Assembly (NCBI RefSeq): GCF_020171315.1
Contig: NZ_JAIUZP010000004.1
Location: 248,001 to 312,000, forward strand
Length of the DNA stretch: 64,000 nucleotides
Direction of reading: 5' to 3'
Source: Pseudooceanicola nanhaiensis
GTDB taxonomy: Bacteria > Pseudomonadota > Alphaproteobacteria > Rhodobacterales > Rhodobacteraceae
The notes under the pieces were generated by a model. The model worked only from the letters and a program-made list of their open reading frames with translations. It did not search any database and had not been told where the DNA came from. This document shows, in pieces, positions 32,667 to 41,884 of the stretch (within the stretch, counting starts at the first letter, position 1; each line of letters opens with the position of its first letter). A program made the position numbers and the translations under genes.

Positions 32667-35420
32667 TCAGAAGAGGAAATCATCCGCCGAATAGGCCAGC
32701 CCGACGCCGATGTCGGACACCGCGACCCCGGCCAGCAGGATGCTGTCGGCCCCGGCCGAGATCAGGGCGTTGCCGCCCACATCGCTCAGGTGATTGGCCA
32801 GCAGGTCCGCGAAGCTCTCGATCTCCGTCACGTCGGAGAGGTCGATCTGCTCCTCGTCGAGGCTGTCGAAGTTCACCAGCGTGTCGTTGCCGAACCCATC
32901 CGCGAAGATGAAGAGATCCGCCGCACCGCCGCCGTTGAGCTTGTCGTCTCCAGCGCCGCCGATCATCGTGTCCTTGCCCGCGCCGCCGACCAGCCGGTCA
33001 TCGCCCGCGCCGCCCTCCACGAGGTCCCAGCCAAAGCCGGCGCCGCCGCGCACGAGGTCGTTGCCGTCACCGCCCAGAACCGTATCCGCCCCGAGGCCGC
33101 CATCGACCGTGTCGTCGTTGCCGTCGCCGGAGAGCACGTCGTCGCCGTCCTCGCCGAAGAGCTTGTCGTTGGCATAGCCGCCCTCGGCGCTGTCGTCGCC
33201 GTCACCGCCGTAGATCCAGTCCTTCCCGGCCTCGCCAAGCAGCGTATCGGCCCCGGCCCCGCCAAAGAGGCGGTCGGTGTCGTTGCCCCCGATGAGCAGG
33301 TCGCGGTCGTCGCCCCCCTCGAGGGTGTCGTCGCCCGAGCCGCCGATCAGCGTGTCGTTCCCGGCCCCGCCGGCTAGGCTGTCATCGCCGAGGGCGCCGT
33401 CCAGCGAGTCATTGCCCGCGCGCCCGGCGATCTCGTCATCCCCGGCGCCGCCGGCGATCACGTTGTGACCGGTGGTGCCGAAGATCGTGTCGTTGCCCGA
33501 GGTGGCCAGAAGGTTCTCGAAGTTCGTGGCGCTTTCGGTGACGATGCCGCCGCCGGTGGAAAGCTCCACCACGCCACTGACGAGGTTGAAGAACCCGCCG
33601 CCGGTCTCGTCGGAGTAATCGACCGTGTCGATCCCATTGCCGCCGTCCAGCGTGTCGACGCCCGCGTTGCCCGCGATGAAATCGGCCCCGTCGTCGCCCC
33701 GCAGCGAGTCGTCACCGCCGCCACCGATCAGCGTATCGCTGCCGCTGTCGCCAGCGACAGAATCCGCCAGGTCCGAGCCGGTGAAGGCATCGTTGCCGCC
33801 CATCAGCCAGATGGTCGAGGTATTGAAATACTCGCTCACCCCGCTGAGGTCGAAGGTGTTCGCCGCCTCGGTGCCAAAGATGCCCCACCACATGTCCAGC
33901 TGCTCGACCGATGCTGCCGCATCGAGGATCAGCGAGTTTGCAGTGCCGAGGTAGATTTGCACGCGGTCGGTCCCCGCCCCCCCGACGAAGGTGTCCTGAC
34001 CGGAGTAGCTGCCCGCGAGGAAGAGGTCGTTGCCCGCGCCGCCAAGGAAGAGGTTGCTGCCCTCTCCGCCCGAGAGCGTATCATTGCCGTTGCCGCCGTC
34101 CAGCACGTCATTGCCGGCTTCACCGCGCAGGCTGTCGTTACCGCCCAGACCGATGAGCGTGTCGTGGCCTTCCCAGCCGTTGACCGAATCCCCGAAGCTC
34201 GACCCGGTGAAGCTGTCGGCGCCCGCGTAGAGGTCAATCGCGGTCGTCCCGATGACGCTGCTGACCCCGGAGAGGTCGAAGATATCCGCCTCCGAAGTCC
34301 CGGAGAGCCCATAGCTCATGTCGAGCACTTCGACAGAGGCTGCCGCATCGAGGATGAGACGCGAGGTGGTGTAGCCCCAGGTCTGCAGCGTGTCGGTGCC
34401 CGCGCCGCCGCGATAGGTGTCGGCCCCGTTGAAGCTGGACAAGTAGAAGAGGTCGTCGCCCGCGCCCCCGTCGAGGTAGTCGTTGCCGGTGCCACCATCC
34501 ATCGTGTCGTCGCCGGCGCCACCGAAGAGCGTGTCTTTGCCATAGCCCCCGTCGACCGAATCCCCGGTCTGGGTGCCGATGAAGCTGTCGTCGCCATCCC
34601 CCATGTCGACCCAGTAGCCGTTCGTGATCTGCAAGACGCCCGAGAGGTCGAAGGTATTCGCCTCGCTGGTGCCGCTGATACCCCAGCCGGCCATGTCGAG
34701 CACTTCGATCGAGGCGTCCTCGTCGAGGATGAGCTCTGCAAAGCTGTAGCCGTTGGCCTGAAGCGTATCGGTCCCCTCCCCGCCGAGGAAGGTATCCCGG
34801 CTGTCGAAGGCGTTGCTGTAGAAGAGATCGTCCCCTGCGCCGCCATCGAGGAAGTCGTTTCCGTCGCCACCGCTCAGCGTGTCGTTGCCAAGCCCGCCGA
34901 GCAGCGTGTCGTAGCCCAGGCCACCGTCGACGGAATCGCCGAGCGCCGAGCCGATGAAGCTGTCGTCCCCGTCCCCGAGGTAGATGCCGCCCGCGCTGAT
35001 GAACGAGGTCACCCCGGAGAGGTCGAAGATGTCATCGCCGTAGGTGCCATAGAGCCCGAAGGTCATGTCCAGCACTTCGACGGACTTCGCGGCATCGAGG
35101 ATCAGTTCCTGGAAATCGTAGCCGTTGCTCTGAAGCGTGTCCTGCCCGTCGCCGCCGATGTAGACATCCCGCGAACCGAAGGTGCTGACATAGAAGAGAT
35201 CGTCGCCTGCGCCGCCATTCAGCGTATCCAGGCCGTCCTCGCCGTAGAGGACATCGTCCCCGCTTCCGCCCGAGATCAGGTCATTCCCGTCGCCGCCGTA
35301 GATCGTGTCGTTGCCGGCGTTGCCGTTCAGGGTGTCGGCGCCGCCGTTGCCCCAGATCTCGTCATCGAATGCGGTTCCGTTGATCAGATTCGCAAACTGG
35401 TTTCCGTTGAAGCTCGCCAT
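32667..35420 (-). CDS. Large RTX calcium-binding protein with four alternating non-RTX modules
   Basis: This 917-residue acidic protein has hemolysin-type nonapeptide repeats (GGxGxDxLx) from about residue 24 to 835. The RTX blocks at residues 70-570 alternate with four copies of a roughly 85-residue module. Each copy runs from 'DDLFY' (73, 197, 322; 'NDLF' at 464) through 'LILDAAASVEVLDM' (near 106, 230, 355, 497) to 'FDLSGV', then an RTX hairpin 'GDSVDGGxGxDTL'. The C-terminus 'LFIFADGFGNDTLVNFD' plus the hydrophobic end 'DDFLF' is a type I secretion signal. No ABC exporter, HlyD or TolC gene is near. It is likely a secreted surface or matrix protein; there is no catalytic domain. Start 35420 follows a G-rich ribosome-binding site. 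Confidence 0.9.
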   Translation of the reverse strand: MASFNGNQFANLINGTAFDDEIWGNGGADTLNGNAGNDTIYGGDGNDLISGGSGDDVLYGEDGLDTLNGGAGDDLFYVSTFGSRDVYIGGDGQDTLQSNGYDFQELILDAAKSVEVLDMTFGLYGTYGDDIFDLSGVTSFISAGGIYLGDGDDSFIGSALGDSVDGGLGYDTLLGGLGNDTLSGGDGNDFLDGGAGDDLFYSNAFDSRDTFLGGEGTDTLQANGYSFAELILDEDASIEVLDMAGWGISGTSEANTFDLSGVLQITNGYWVDMGDGDDSFIGTQTGDSVDGGYGKDTLFGGAGDDTMDGGTGNDYLDGGAGDDLFYLSSFNGADTYRGGAGTDTLQTWGYTTSRLILDAAASVEVLDMSYGLSGTSEADIFDLSGVSSVIGTTAIDLYAGADSFTGSSFGDSVNGWEGHDTLIGLGGNDSLRGEAGNDVLDGGNGNDTLSGGEGSNLFLGGAGNDLFLAGSYSGQDTFVGGAGTDRVQIYLGTANSLILDAAASVEQLDMWWGIFGTEAANTFDLSGVSEYFNTSTIWLMGGNDAFTGSDLADSVAGDSGSDTLIGGGGDDSLRGDDGADFIAGNAGVDTLDGGNGIDTVDYSDETGGGFFNLVSGVVELSTGGGIVTESATNFENLLATSGNDTIFGTTGHNVIAGGAGDDEIAGRAGNDSLDGALGDDSLAGGAGNDTLIGGSGDDTLEGGDDRDLLIGGNDTDRLFGGAGADTLLGEAGKDWIYGGDGDDSAEGGYANDKLFGEDGDDVLSGDGNDDTVDGGLGADTVLGGDGNDLVRGGAGFGWDLVEGGAGDDRLVGGAGKDTMIGGAGDDKLNGGGAADLFIFADGFGNDTLVNFDSLDEEQIDLSDVTEIESFADLLANHLSDVGGNALISAGADSILLAGVAVSDIGVGLAYSADDFLF

Positions 35421-35724
35421 CAGCTCCCCCCCCTCTATTTCCTTGTGCCCGATCGGGCTTGAAAAACGTTCACGCAAACAAAAAAGTTAACAGGTTCAAA
35501 AACCTGCCCGGACGGTGATCTGGCCGATCGCTGCCGCATGTGTCAACCGCCCAGTTCTGGGGGGCCGGACTGTGGTGTCCTGCGGACACGTCCCTCGCTG
35601 GGCCCCGCCAGGCCCCGCCGCCGCCCCGTCTGCGCTTGACTTGCCCCCGCAGGCACGGACACTTCGAGACCGACAGTCTCGCGGGTGGCAGAACGCCCGC
35701 AGGACGCAAGCCAAGAAGCGGGAC
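35421..35724. promoter_or_regulatory. AT-rich divergent promoter region of the RTX and CofD-like genes
   Basis: This 304-bp gap holds a C8 run (35426-35433) at the RTX ribosome-binding site, the perfect palindrome GCCCGATCGGGC (35447-35458), an AT-rich promoter-like stretch (35459-35502) and a small stem CAGGTT/AACCTG (35491-35506). The half nearest the CofD-like gene shows nothing distinct. Confidence 0.5.
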
Positions 35725-36906
35725 ATGACAGAAATCCGGATCGAGCGGCAGATCACCCTTCCCGACGACCTGAGGGTGGCGCGGGCGCGCAGTGCGCCCC
35801 ATCTGGGTCCGCGGATCCTGTTCTTCAGCGGCGGCAGCGCGCTGAACGGCATCTCGCGGCAGCTGAAGACCTATACGTTCAACTCCGTGCACCTGATCAC
35901 GCCCTTCGACAGCGGCGGCAGTTCGCAGGTCCTGCGTCAGGCCTTCGACATGCCCGCCGTGGGCGACCTGCGCAGCCGGCTGATGGCGCTTGCCGATGAA
36001 ACCGTGCTGGGACAGCCGGACATCTACGCGCTCTTCAGCTATCGCCTGCCCCGGGAGGGCGCGCCGGAGGCGCTGCGCGCCGAGGTGGAGCGGATCGCCA
36101 CGGGCCAGCACCCGCTGATCGCCGCCGTGGCACAGCCGATGCGGTCGCTGATCCGGACCCAGTTGCGCCACCTCCTCGCCGCCGCGCCCGAGGGGTTCGA
36201 CTATCGCAACGCCAGCATCGGCAACCTGATCCTCGCGGGCGGCTATCTCAGCAACGGGCGCAAGCTGGAGCCGGTGCTCTTCCTGATGTCCAAGATGGTG
36301 GATGTGCGCGGGACCGTGCGTGCCGTCGTGGACGACACGCTGCAACTGGGGGTCACGCTGCAGGACGGACGCCGGATCATCGGCCAGCGTCTGATCAGCG
36401 GCAAGGAGGGCCCGGCGCTCGACAGCCCCGTCACGCGCTGCTTCCTCAGCGACGGAGAGGCCGAGATCGCCCCGGGGCAGATCACCCTGCCAAAGCGGAA
36501 CCGCCGGTTCATCACCCAGGCGGACGTCATCTGCTACCCGCCCGGCAGCCTCTATTCCAGCGTCGTGGCCAACCTGCTTCCGGCGGGTGTCGGTCGGACC
36601 ATCGCCGCGCGGCGGGTGCCGAAGGTCTACCTGCCCAGCCTCGGCACCGATCCCGAGGCGCTCGGCCATTCGCTGGCCGATCAGGTGGGGGCGCTGCTGG
36701 CCCCGCTGCAGGCGGACTGTGGTCCGGGCACAGGTGCGCGGCGGCTCCTGACCCATGTGCTCTGCGACAGCTCCGTCGCGCAGGACAGCTGCGCCGAGGT
36801 CGAAGCGCGCCACGGCCTGCCCTGTCACCGCATCGACCTGCGCCAGGAGGCCGCGCCCAAGTACGATCCCGTGAAGGTCGCGGAGGCGCTCGTCTCGCTG
36901 GCGTAA
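35725..36906 (+). CDS. CofD-like protein of the GAK-system type
   Basis: This 393-residue protein is related to 2-phospho-L-lactate transferase CofD and to YvcK. It has the P-loop-like start 'ILFFSGGSALNGISRQLK' (residues 31-48), then 'LITPFDSGGSSQVLR' and 'MPAVGDLRSRLMALAD'. This pattern matches the CofD-related subfamily named in GAK (grasp, amphi-Trp, kinase) gene sets, but the usual ATP-grasp, amphi-Trp and HprK-like partners are absent here. A role in F420 synthesis is unlikely without other cof genes. The neighbouring genes act on phosphoglycerate derivatives, which resemble phospholactate; a link is inference only. Start 35725 (MTEIR) is where coding character begins. Confidence 0.8.
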   Translation: MTEIRIERQITLPDDLRVARARSAPHLGPRILFFSGGSALNGISRQLKTYTFNSVHLITPFDSGGSSQVLRQAFDMPAVGDLRSRLMALADETVLGQPDIYALFSYRLPREGAPEALRAEVERIATGQHPLIAAVAQPMRSLIRTQLRHLLAAAPEGFDYRNASIGNLILAGGYLSNGRKLEPVLFLMSKMVDVRGTVRAVVDDTLQLGVTLQDGRRIIGQRLISGKEGPALDSPVTRCFLSDGEAEIAPGQITLPKRNRRFITQADVICYPPGSLYSSVVANLLPAGVGRTIAARRVPKVYLPSLGTDPEALGHSLADQVGALLAPLQADCGPGTGARRLLTHVLCDSSVAQDSCAEVEARHGLPCHRIDLRQEAAPKYDPVKVAEALVSLA

Positions 36907-36964
36907 TCGCGCGCGCCTGCAAGCGCGAGCGATGGCAGGATGGTACGTGGATTGTCAGGGGGAA

Positions 36965-37040
<76 letters not shown>

Positions 37041-37086
37041 GGGACCGCCGATGTAGCAACGCCGGGTGGGAGAGGCAAGAGCCGAA

Positions 37087-37863
37087 ATGACCCTGCCCCC
37101 CTTCATCGTCTTCACCGACCTCGACGGCACGCTTCTGGACCACGAGAGCTATTCCTGGGAGGCCGCCCGGCCTGCACTCGACGCCCTCGAAGCGCTCGGG
37201 GTGCCGGTGATCCTCGCCTCATCCAAGACCGCCGCGGAAATCGCGCCGCTGCGGGCCGAACTCGGGCGCGCCTGGTGCCCTGCCATCGCGGAAAACGGCG
37301 CGGGGTTGCTGGCACCGGGCGCCGATCCGCAGGAACCGGGGCCGGTCTACCGCGAATTGCGCGCGCGGCTCGATCAGCTGGCGCCCGAGATGCGGGCCCG
37401 GTTCACCGGTTTCGGGGATTGGACCGACGCCGAGGTGGCCCAGGTGACCGGCCTTCCGGCCGAGAACGCCCGCCTCGCCCGTATCCGCGCCTTTTCCGAG
37501 CCCGGCGTCTTTGACGGGACCGAGGCCGAGGAAGCGGCCTTCGTCGCGGCGCTGGAGGCGCTCGGCGTGGCCTCCCGGCGCGGCGGACGGTTCCTGACGC
37601 TGTCGCTTGGCGGCACCAAGGCCGACCGGATGGCCGAGGCCGCCGCCGCCTGGCCCGGATGCCGGACCGTGGCGCTTGGCGATGCGCCCAATGACGTGGA
37701 AATGTTGCAGACGGCTGATATCGGCATTGTCATTGCGAACGATCACGCCAAACCCCTGCCCGCCCTCGAGGGCGAGGCCGAGGGGCGGATCCGCCGCAGC
37801 ACAAAAATCGGCCCCGCGGGTTGGAACGAGATGATCCTGAAGCTAGTTTCTGAGGTGGGATAA
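37087..37863 (+). CDS. Mannosyl/glucosyl-3-phosphoglycerate phosphatase (HAD-IIB, MPGP family)
   Basis: This 258-residue HAD phosphatase of the MPGP family removes phosphate from mannosyl- or glucosyl-3-phosphoglycerate to give the compatible solute. HAD motif I is Asp11-x-Asp13 in 'FTDLDGTLLD', followed by the family's 'SYSWEAARPAL' and 'ILASSKTAAEI'; the C-terminal Mg motif is 'LGDAPNDVEML'. Start 37087 (MTLPP) is used; a GTG at 37066 is less likely. A GpgS-type synthase lies 45 bases downstream, so the glucosyl compound is the more likely substrate. Confidence 0.88.
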   Translation: MTLPPFIVFTDLDGTLLDHESYSWEAARPALDALEALGVPVILASSKTAAEIAPLRAELGRAWCPAIAENGAGLLAPGADPQEPGPVYRELRARLDQLAPEMRARFTGFGDWTDAEVAQVTGLPAENARLARIRAFSEPGVFDGTEAEEAAFVAALEALGVASRRGGRFLTLSLGGTKADRMAEAAAAWPGCRTVALGDAPNDVEMLQTADIGIVIANDHAKPLPALEGEAEGRIRRSTKIGPAGWNEMILKLVSEVG

Positions 37864-37908
37864 CAAGAACACGGCCGGCACCGCGGCCAGAATGACAGGG
37901 GAACTCGG

Positions 37909-39129
37909 GTGGCGGACTTTCACCAGAACGGCAATATCGCAACGATTCACAACCTTCGGACACGCTCCACCGCGGATATGACGCGGGAGCTGGAAACCTT
38001 CGCCGCCACGCGCAAGATCAGCCTCATCCTGCCCTCGCTCTATTCCGAGCTTGAGGGCGAGGCGCTGCCCAACATCCTCAAGGAACTGGCCGAGGTGCCC
38101 TACCTCCACCGGATCGTCATCGGCCTCGACCGGGCGGATGAGGCGCAATACCGCCACGCGCGGGAATTCTTCTCGGTCCTGCCGCAGAACCACGTGGTGA
38201 TCTGGAACGACAGCCCGCGGATGCTGGAAATCCAGGCCCGGCTGGAGGGCCTCGGCCTGGCGCCGGCAGAGCCCGGCAAGGGCAAGAACGTCTGGTCCTG
38301 CCTCGGCTTCCTCATCGCCTGCGCCGACAGCGCGGTGGTGGCGATCCACGATTGCGACATCGTCACCTACGACAAGGAGATGCTGGCGCGTCTCGTCTAC
38401 CCGGTGGCGAACCCGAATTTCCCCTACCAGCTGGCCAAGGGCTATTATCCCCGTATCGGCAGCGGCAAGATCAATGGCCGGGTCAGCCGGATGCTGGTCT
38501 CGCCCCTGCTCATCGCGCTCAAGCGCGTGGTGGGCGACCGGGATTACCTCGATTACCTGCGCGCCTTCCGCTATCCGCTCTCCGGCGAGATGGCGATGCG
38601 CACCACGGTGCTGCCGGACCTGCGCATCCCCTCGGACTGGGGGCTGGAGATCGGCGTGCTGTCGGAGGCCTGGCGCAACCTCGCGCCCAAGTCGGTCTGC
38701 CAGGTCGAGATCTCGGACGCCTATGACCACAAGCACCAGGAGCTGAGCCCGGAGGACAAGACCCAGGGCCTCAGCCGCATGTCCATCGACATCTGCAAGG
38801 CGGTGTTCCGCAAGCTGGCCGCCGATGGCACGGTCTTCACCGAGGAGGTCTTCCGCACGCTCAAGGCGACCTACTACCGCTCGGCGCTGGACCTGCTCGA
38901 CAGCTACTACAACGATGCCAAGACCAACGGGCTCTACGTCGACCGGCACCAGGAAGAGGCCGCGATCGAGATGTTCGCAGAGAACATCATCGAGGCCGGT
39001 CACACCTTCCTCGAAAACCCGGCGGAGACACCCTTCATCCCGACGTGGAACCGCGTCCATTCCGCCGATCCCGACCTGATGACCGACATGTTGCAGGCGG
39101 TGGCCAAGGACCTCTCCGACTACCAATAA
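37909..39129 (+). CDS. gpgS: Glucosyl-3-phosphoglycerate synthase-like glycosyltransferase (GT81 type)
   Basis: This 406-residue retaining glycosyltransferase is of the GpgS kind, which joins glucose from NDP-glucose to 3-phosphoglycerate. Visible motifs are 'PSLYSELEGEAL' (42-53), the nucleotide-sugar 'GKGKNVW' (123-129), the metal-binding 'DCD' at 148-150, and 'YDHKHQELS' near 272-280. GTG 37909 is used with GGGGA upstream; ATG 37978 would cut into the domain. With the phosphatase gene just upstream it makes a two-step pathway to glucosylglycerate, known in other bacteria as an osmolyte made under salt stress or nitrogen limitation. Donor specificity is inferred. Confidence 0.85.
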   Translation: MADFHQNGNIATIHNLRTRSTADMTRELETFAATRKISLILPSLYSELEGEALPNILKELAEVPYLHRIVIGLDRADEAQYRHAREFFSVLPQNHVVIWNDSPRMLEIQARLEGLGLAPAEPGKGKNVWSCLGFLIACADSAVVAIHDCDIVTYDKEMLARLVYPVANPNFPYQLAKGYYPRIGSGKINGRVSRMLVSPLLIALKRVVGDRDYLDYLRAFRYPLSGEMAMRTTVLPDLRIPSDWGLEIGVLSEAWRNLAPKSVCQVEISDAYDHKHQELSPEDKTQGLSRMSIDICKAVFRKLAADGTVFTEEVFRTLKATYYRSALDLLDSYYNDAKTNGLYVDRHQEEAAIEMFAENIIEAGHTFLENPAETPFIPTWNRVHSADPDLMTDMLQAVAKDLSDYQ

Positions 39130-39141
39130 CGCCCGAGCAGG

Positions 39142-39195
39142 GCGGGCAAGAATTTTCGAAAATTCTTGTCAAAATTCTTCGAAGAATTTTGCCGC
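39142..39195. repeat. Double palindrome (two related 22-bp perfect palindromes)
   Basis: 39147-39168 is a perfect palindrome with half CAAGAATTTT around CG, and 39170-39191 is another with half CAAAATTCTT around CG. One T separates them. The two left halves are complementary to each other, as are the two right halves, so the block can fold as two hairpins or one long one. GCGG and CCGC close the outside. It sits 12 bases past the gpgS stop, before a convergent gene, and is AT-rich in GC-rich DNA. It may be a terminator or a repeated intergenic element. Confidence 0.8.
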
Positions 39196-39320
39196 ATCAC
39201 TCTTGCCGCGTCCCGGAAGGGGCGCGGTTTTCTCTTGCGGACCGGCCCGGTGGCTGCCCCGGAACATGCGCATTTTCCGGCCCGTTTTCTTCGCAGAAAA
39301 CGGGCAGCGCCGCGGCCCTG

Positions 39321-40544
39321 TCAGAGCGCCGTCAGACGCTCCAGATCGTGGGGATGGGTCATGGCCGCCTTCGCGCGGTCCAGCGCGCGGATGGCGACGG
39401 CGGCCGCGGTCTCGGCGATCACCGGGTCGGGATGGGATCGCAGCGCCGTCAGGCTGCGGCGCAGGGCAAGGCCCACCTCCACCTGCCCCGCCCCGTCGCG
39501 CGCCAGCGGCTCCAGCGTGTCGGTGATCAGCGCGGCGCGGTCCAGGGGCGGCACCCAGAGCCGGTCATGCAGCACCTCGCCGGGGTCCATCGGGCGGTCC
39601 TGACGCATCAGGATGCGGGCGATCCGCCCGGTGATGTCGATGGCGGTGCCCGGGTCATTCACCCCGGGCGACAGGGCGCGCTGCCCGATCTCGGACAGGC
39701 AGAGCAGGCCGAAATGCGGATCCTGCGTGAAGTTGCGCAGGCTCCCGATGGAGATGTTGCGATGCACCGCCTCCTCCAGCGTCTCGTCCGCGCGCGAGAT
39801 GCGGGCCAGCACCTCGCCCCGGTGCACGAAGCGGCCCACGGGGATCAGCAGCCAGACCTTGGCATCGGCGGTCTCGGCCGCGTCCTGCAGCACGTCCTGA
39901 AAGATCTGCTGGACGAAACCGGTGTCGCGGGCGCGCACCGCATGGGTGTCTTCGGGCGGGGCCTCCCGCAGGGGATGACAGCCAAGCGCCGCATGTTCGC
40001 AGCGCATGTCGAAGGCGATGGCGGTCTGGTCCTCGACCCGCGAGGCGGTCTCGATCAGGCTGCCGAGGACTTCAAGATGGGAAATCCAGCGGATGATCGC
40101 CACGATGATCAGCAGCAGCACGAAGCAGGTCACCCCGAAGAGCACGACGAGTTCCTGCGCGCGGAACACTTCCGTGTCGCGCAGGATGATCGCGAGCAGC
40201 GCGTAGAGATAGGCCCCGACGAAGGTGGCCAGCACCGTGTGCGTGGTCGTGTCCTGCAACAGGATCTGATGCGCGCGCGGGGTCCATGTGCTGCTGACGG
40301 CCCGGTGGGTGGCCGCCATGACGCCGAGGGAGAATGTCGTCACCGCCAGCATGCTGTCCGCGATGATGCGCAGCAGCTGGTCCACCGTGTCGGCCCCCAC
40401 CAGCCCCTCCAGCCCCGGCGGGATCAGCCGGCCGAATATCTTGGCCAGCCCGATCGCCACGATGGCCAGCAGGGCGATCAGCAGGACACGCACATAGAGG
40501 AGCCGCGAAGTATCGCGCAGGCGGCGCAGCAGCGTTGGGATCAT
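39321..40544 (-). CDS. DUF2254 family membrane protein
   Basis: This 407-residue protein has four hydrophobic helices in the first ~170 residues ('LLIALLAIVAIGLAKIFG', 'VLATFVGAYLYALLAIIL', 'CFVLLLIIVAIIRWI') and a soluble C-terminal half. 'LSEIGQRALSPGVNDPGTA' is the best-conserved block of DUF2254. Function unknown. Start 40544 (MIPTLL) is chosen because the 16 residues before it are arginine/proline-rich noise. Confidence 0.87.
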   Translation of the reverse strand: MIPTLLRRLRDTSRLLYVRVLLIALLAIVAIGLAKIFGRLIPPGLEGLVGADTVDQLLRIIADSMLAVTTFSLGVMAATHRAVSSTWTPRAHQILLQDTTTHTVLATFVGAYLYALLAIILRDTEVFRAQELVVLFGVTCFVLLLIIVAIIRWISHLEVLGSLIETASRVEDQTAIAFDMRCEHAALGCHPLREAPPEDTHAVRARDTGFVQQIFQDVLQDAAETADAKVWLLIPVGRFVHRGEVLARISRADETLEEAVHRNISIGSLRNFTQDPHFGLLCLSEIGQRALSPGVNDPGTAIDITGRIARILMRQDRPMDPGEVLHDRLWVPPLDRAALITDTLEPLARDGAGQVEVGLALRRSLTALRSHPDPVIAETAAAVAIRALDRAKAAMTHPHDLERLTAL

Positions 40545-40733
40545 GCGGGGTCGTCTCCGTTCCGTCTTCCGGCCCGGTTGGACCGGGCGCATTCGTCTGC
40601 GCCATATCTAGCGCGTCCCGGCCCGGCGGCGAGACCCCGGCCGCGGGTGAAAGCCCCTCAAGCTGGCCCTGATAGAAAGTCCTGCCGTGCGGGACATCTG
40701 GTCAGCGTCGCGGGGCCGTGGTTATCTTCGCCC

Positions 40734-41330
40734 ATGACACAGCCCCTGCCCGCCATCCTGATCCTCGCCGCCGGATCCTCGTCCCGGATGCGGGGCGCGG
40801 ACAAGCTGATGCAGGAGGTCGCGGGCGGACCGCTGATCGCGACGCTGGCGGCCCGGGCCGCGGCCACCGGCGCGCCGGTCTTCGTCGCCCTGCCCGGGCT
40901 GGCGCATCCCCGCGCGCAGGCGCTTGCGACCACGCCCGTGACGCTTGTCCCGGTGCCCGATGCTGCCGAGGGCATGGCCGCCTCGCTCCGCGCCGGTCTC
41001 CTCGCCCTGCCCGATGAGACGCCCGCCGTCCTTGTCACCCCCGGCGACATGCCAGAGCTGACGCAGGCGGATTTCGCCACGCTCCTCGCGGCCCATGCCG
41101 CGGCCCCGGGCGAGACGGCGCGCGGCGCTTCCGGCGAGAGGCCCGGGCATCCGGTGCTCTTCCCCCGCGCCCTTTTCCCCGACCTGCTGCGCCTTACCGG
41201 CGATCAGGGCGGGCGCGCGGTGCTCAAGGCCCATCCGCCCCGGCTGATCCCCCTGCCCGGCGCCCATGCGCTGACCGACCTCGACACGCCCGAGGCCTGG
41301 GCCGACTGGCGCGCCGCCGGGGGCGCATGA
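40734..41330 (+). CDS. MobA-like nucleotidyltransferase (MocA/molybdenum-cofactor cytidylyltransferase type)
   Basis: This 198-residue NTP transferase has the nucleotide-binding start 'LILAAGSSSRMRGADKLM' (residues 9-26) and the metal-binding 'VTPGDMPELT'. The family transfers CMP or GMP to molybdopterin, or acts on related substrates. It is not beside a molybdoenzyme or cox/xdh gene here, so its exact partner is unknown. Confidence 0.87.
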   Translation: MTQPLPAILILAAGSSSRMRGADKLMQEVAGGPLIATLAARAAATGAPVFVALPGLAHPRAQALATTPVTLVPVPDAAEGMAASLRAGLLALPDETPAVLVTPGDMPELTQADFATLLAAHAAAPGETARGASGERPGHPVLFPRALFPDLLRLTGDQGGRAVLKAHPPRLIPLPGAHALTDLDTPEAWADWRAAGGA

Positions 41331-41396
41331 TCCGTCTCACATCAGCGTCACATCCCGCCCCTATGCTCCCGCAGAGCAGACGCGAGAGGAGACGCC

Positions 41397-41786
41397 ATGC
41401 CCCGCCTTCCAGCCCCCGTCGCGGCCTACATAGAAGCCTACAACGCAGGAGACGTTGACGGCATGCTGACCCAGCTGGCGCAGGATGCGCTCTACCAGGC
41501 CATCCGCGACGGAGAGATCACCGCCGAGGCGGTGAACCGGGACGAGTTCGAAAGCCTCGCCCGAGCGGCCGCACCGGGTTTCCCGCATCATCCGTTGTGC
41601 GTGACACAGGCCATTACCGTCGGCGACACCACCGCGCTGCGCCTGCGCCGCGCGACAGTTCCCGACGCCGCCCCCATGGCACCTGCCACGGGTCCGCGCG
41701 GCGCAGGCCGCGGGCGGGACCGGGCGGGCTCCGCGCTCTTCCGGCTGCGCCGGGACCGGATCATCCGCATCCTCGAGTCCGACTGA
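41397..41786 (+). CDS. NTF2-like (SnoaL-type) protein
   Basis: This 129-residue protein begins with the SnoaL/NTF2 pattern 'VAAYIEAYNAGDVDGMLTQL' and predicted beta strands after it. The C-terminal third has an Ala/Gly/Arg-rich insertion (residues about 88-108) that breaks the usual fold pattern. No active-site motif is clear. Confidence 0.7.
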   Translation: MPRLPAPVAAYIEAYNAGDVDGMLTQLAQDALYQAIRDGEITAEAVNRDEFESLARAAAPGFPHHPLCVTQAITVGDTTALRLRRATVPDAAPMAPATGPRGAGRGRDRAGSALFRLRRDRIIRILESD

Positions 41787-41884
41787 CACGCGCGCCGTCC
41801 GCCGGAACCGAATGCGCAGGAACCGGGTCGGCAGGGCACGGGCCCGCAGGCCATGCTGGGGGCGGTCCAACAGAGGAGCCTCCC

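Noticed and set aside
32900-35400. CRISPR-like or minisatellite DNA repeats
   Set aside because: The periodic pattern is the codon pattern of RTX nonapeptides and keeps a single reading frame; there are no unique spacers.
33465-35462. 665-codon plus-strand open frame antisense to the RTX gene
   Set aside because: It is a mirror of RTX repeats in GC-rich DNA: Val/Ala/Pro/Glu-rich, no ribosome-binding site, no domain pattern. The minus-strand RTX frame has clear motifs.
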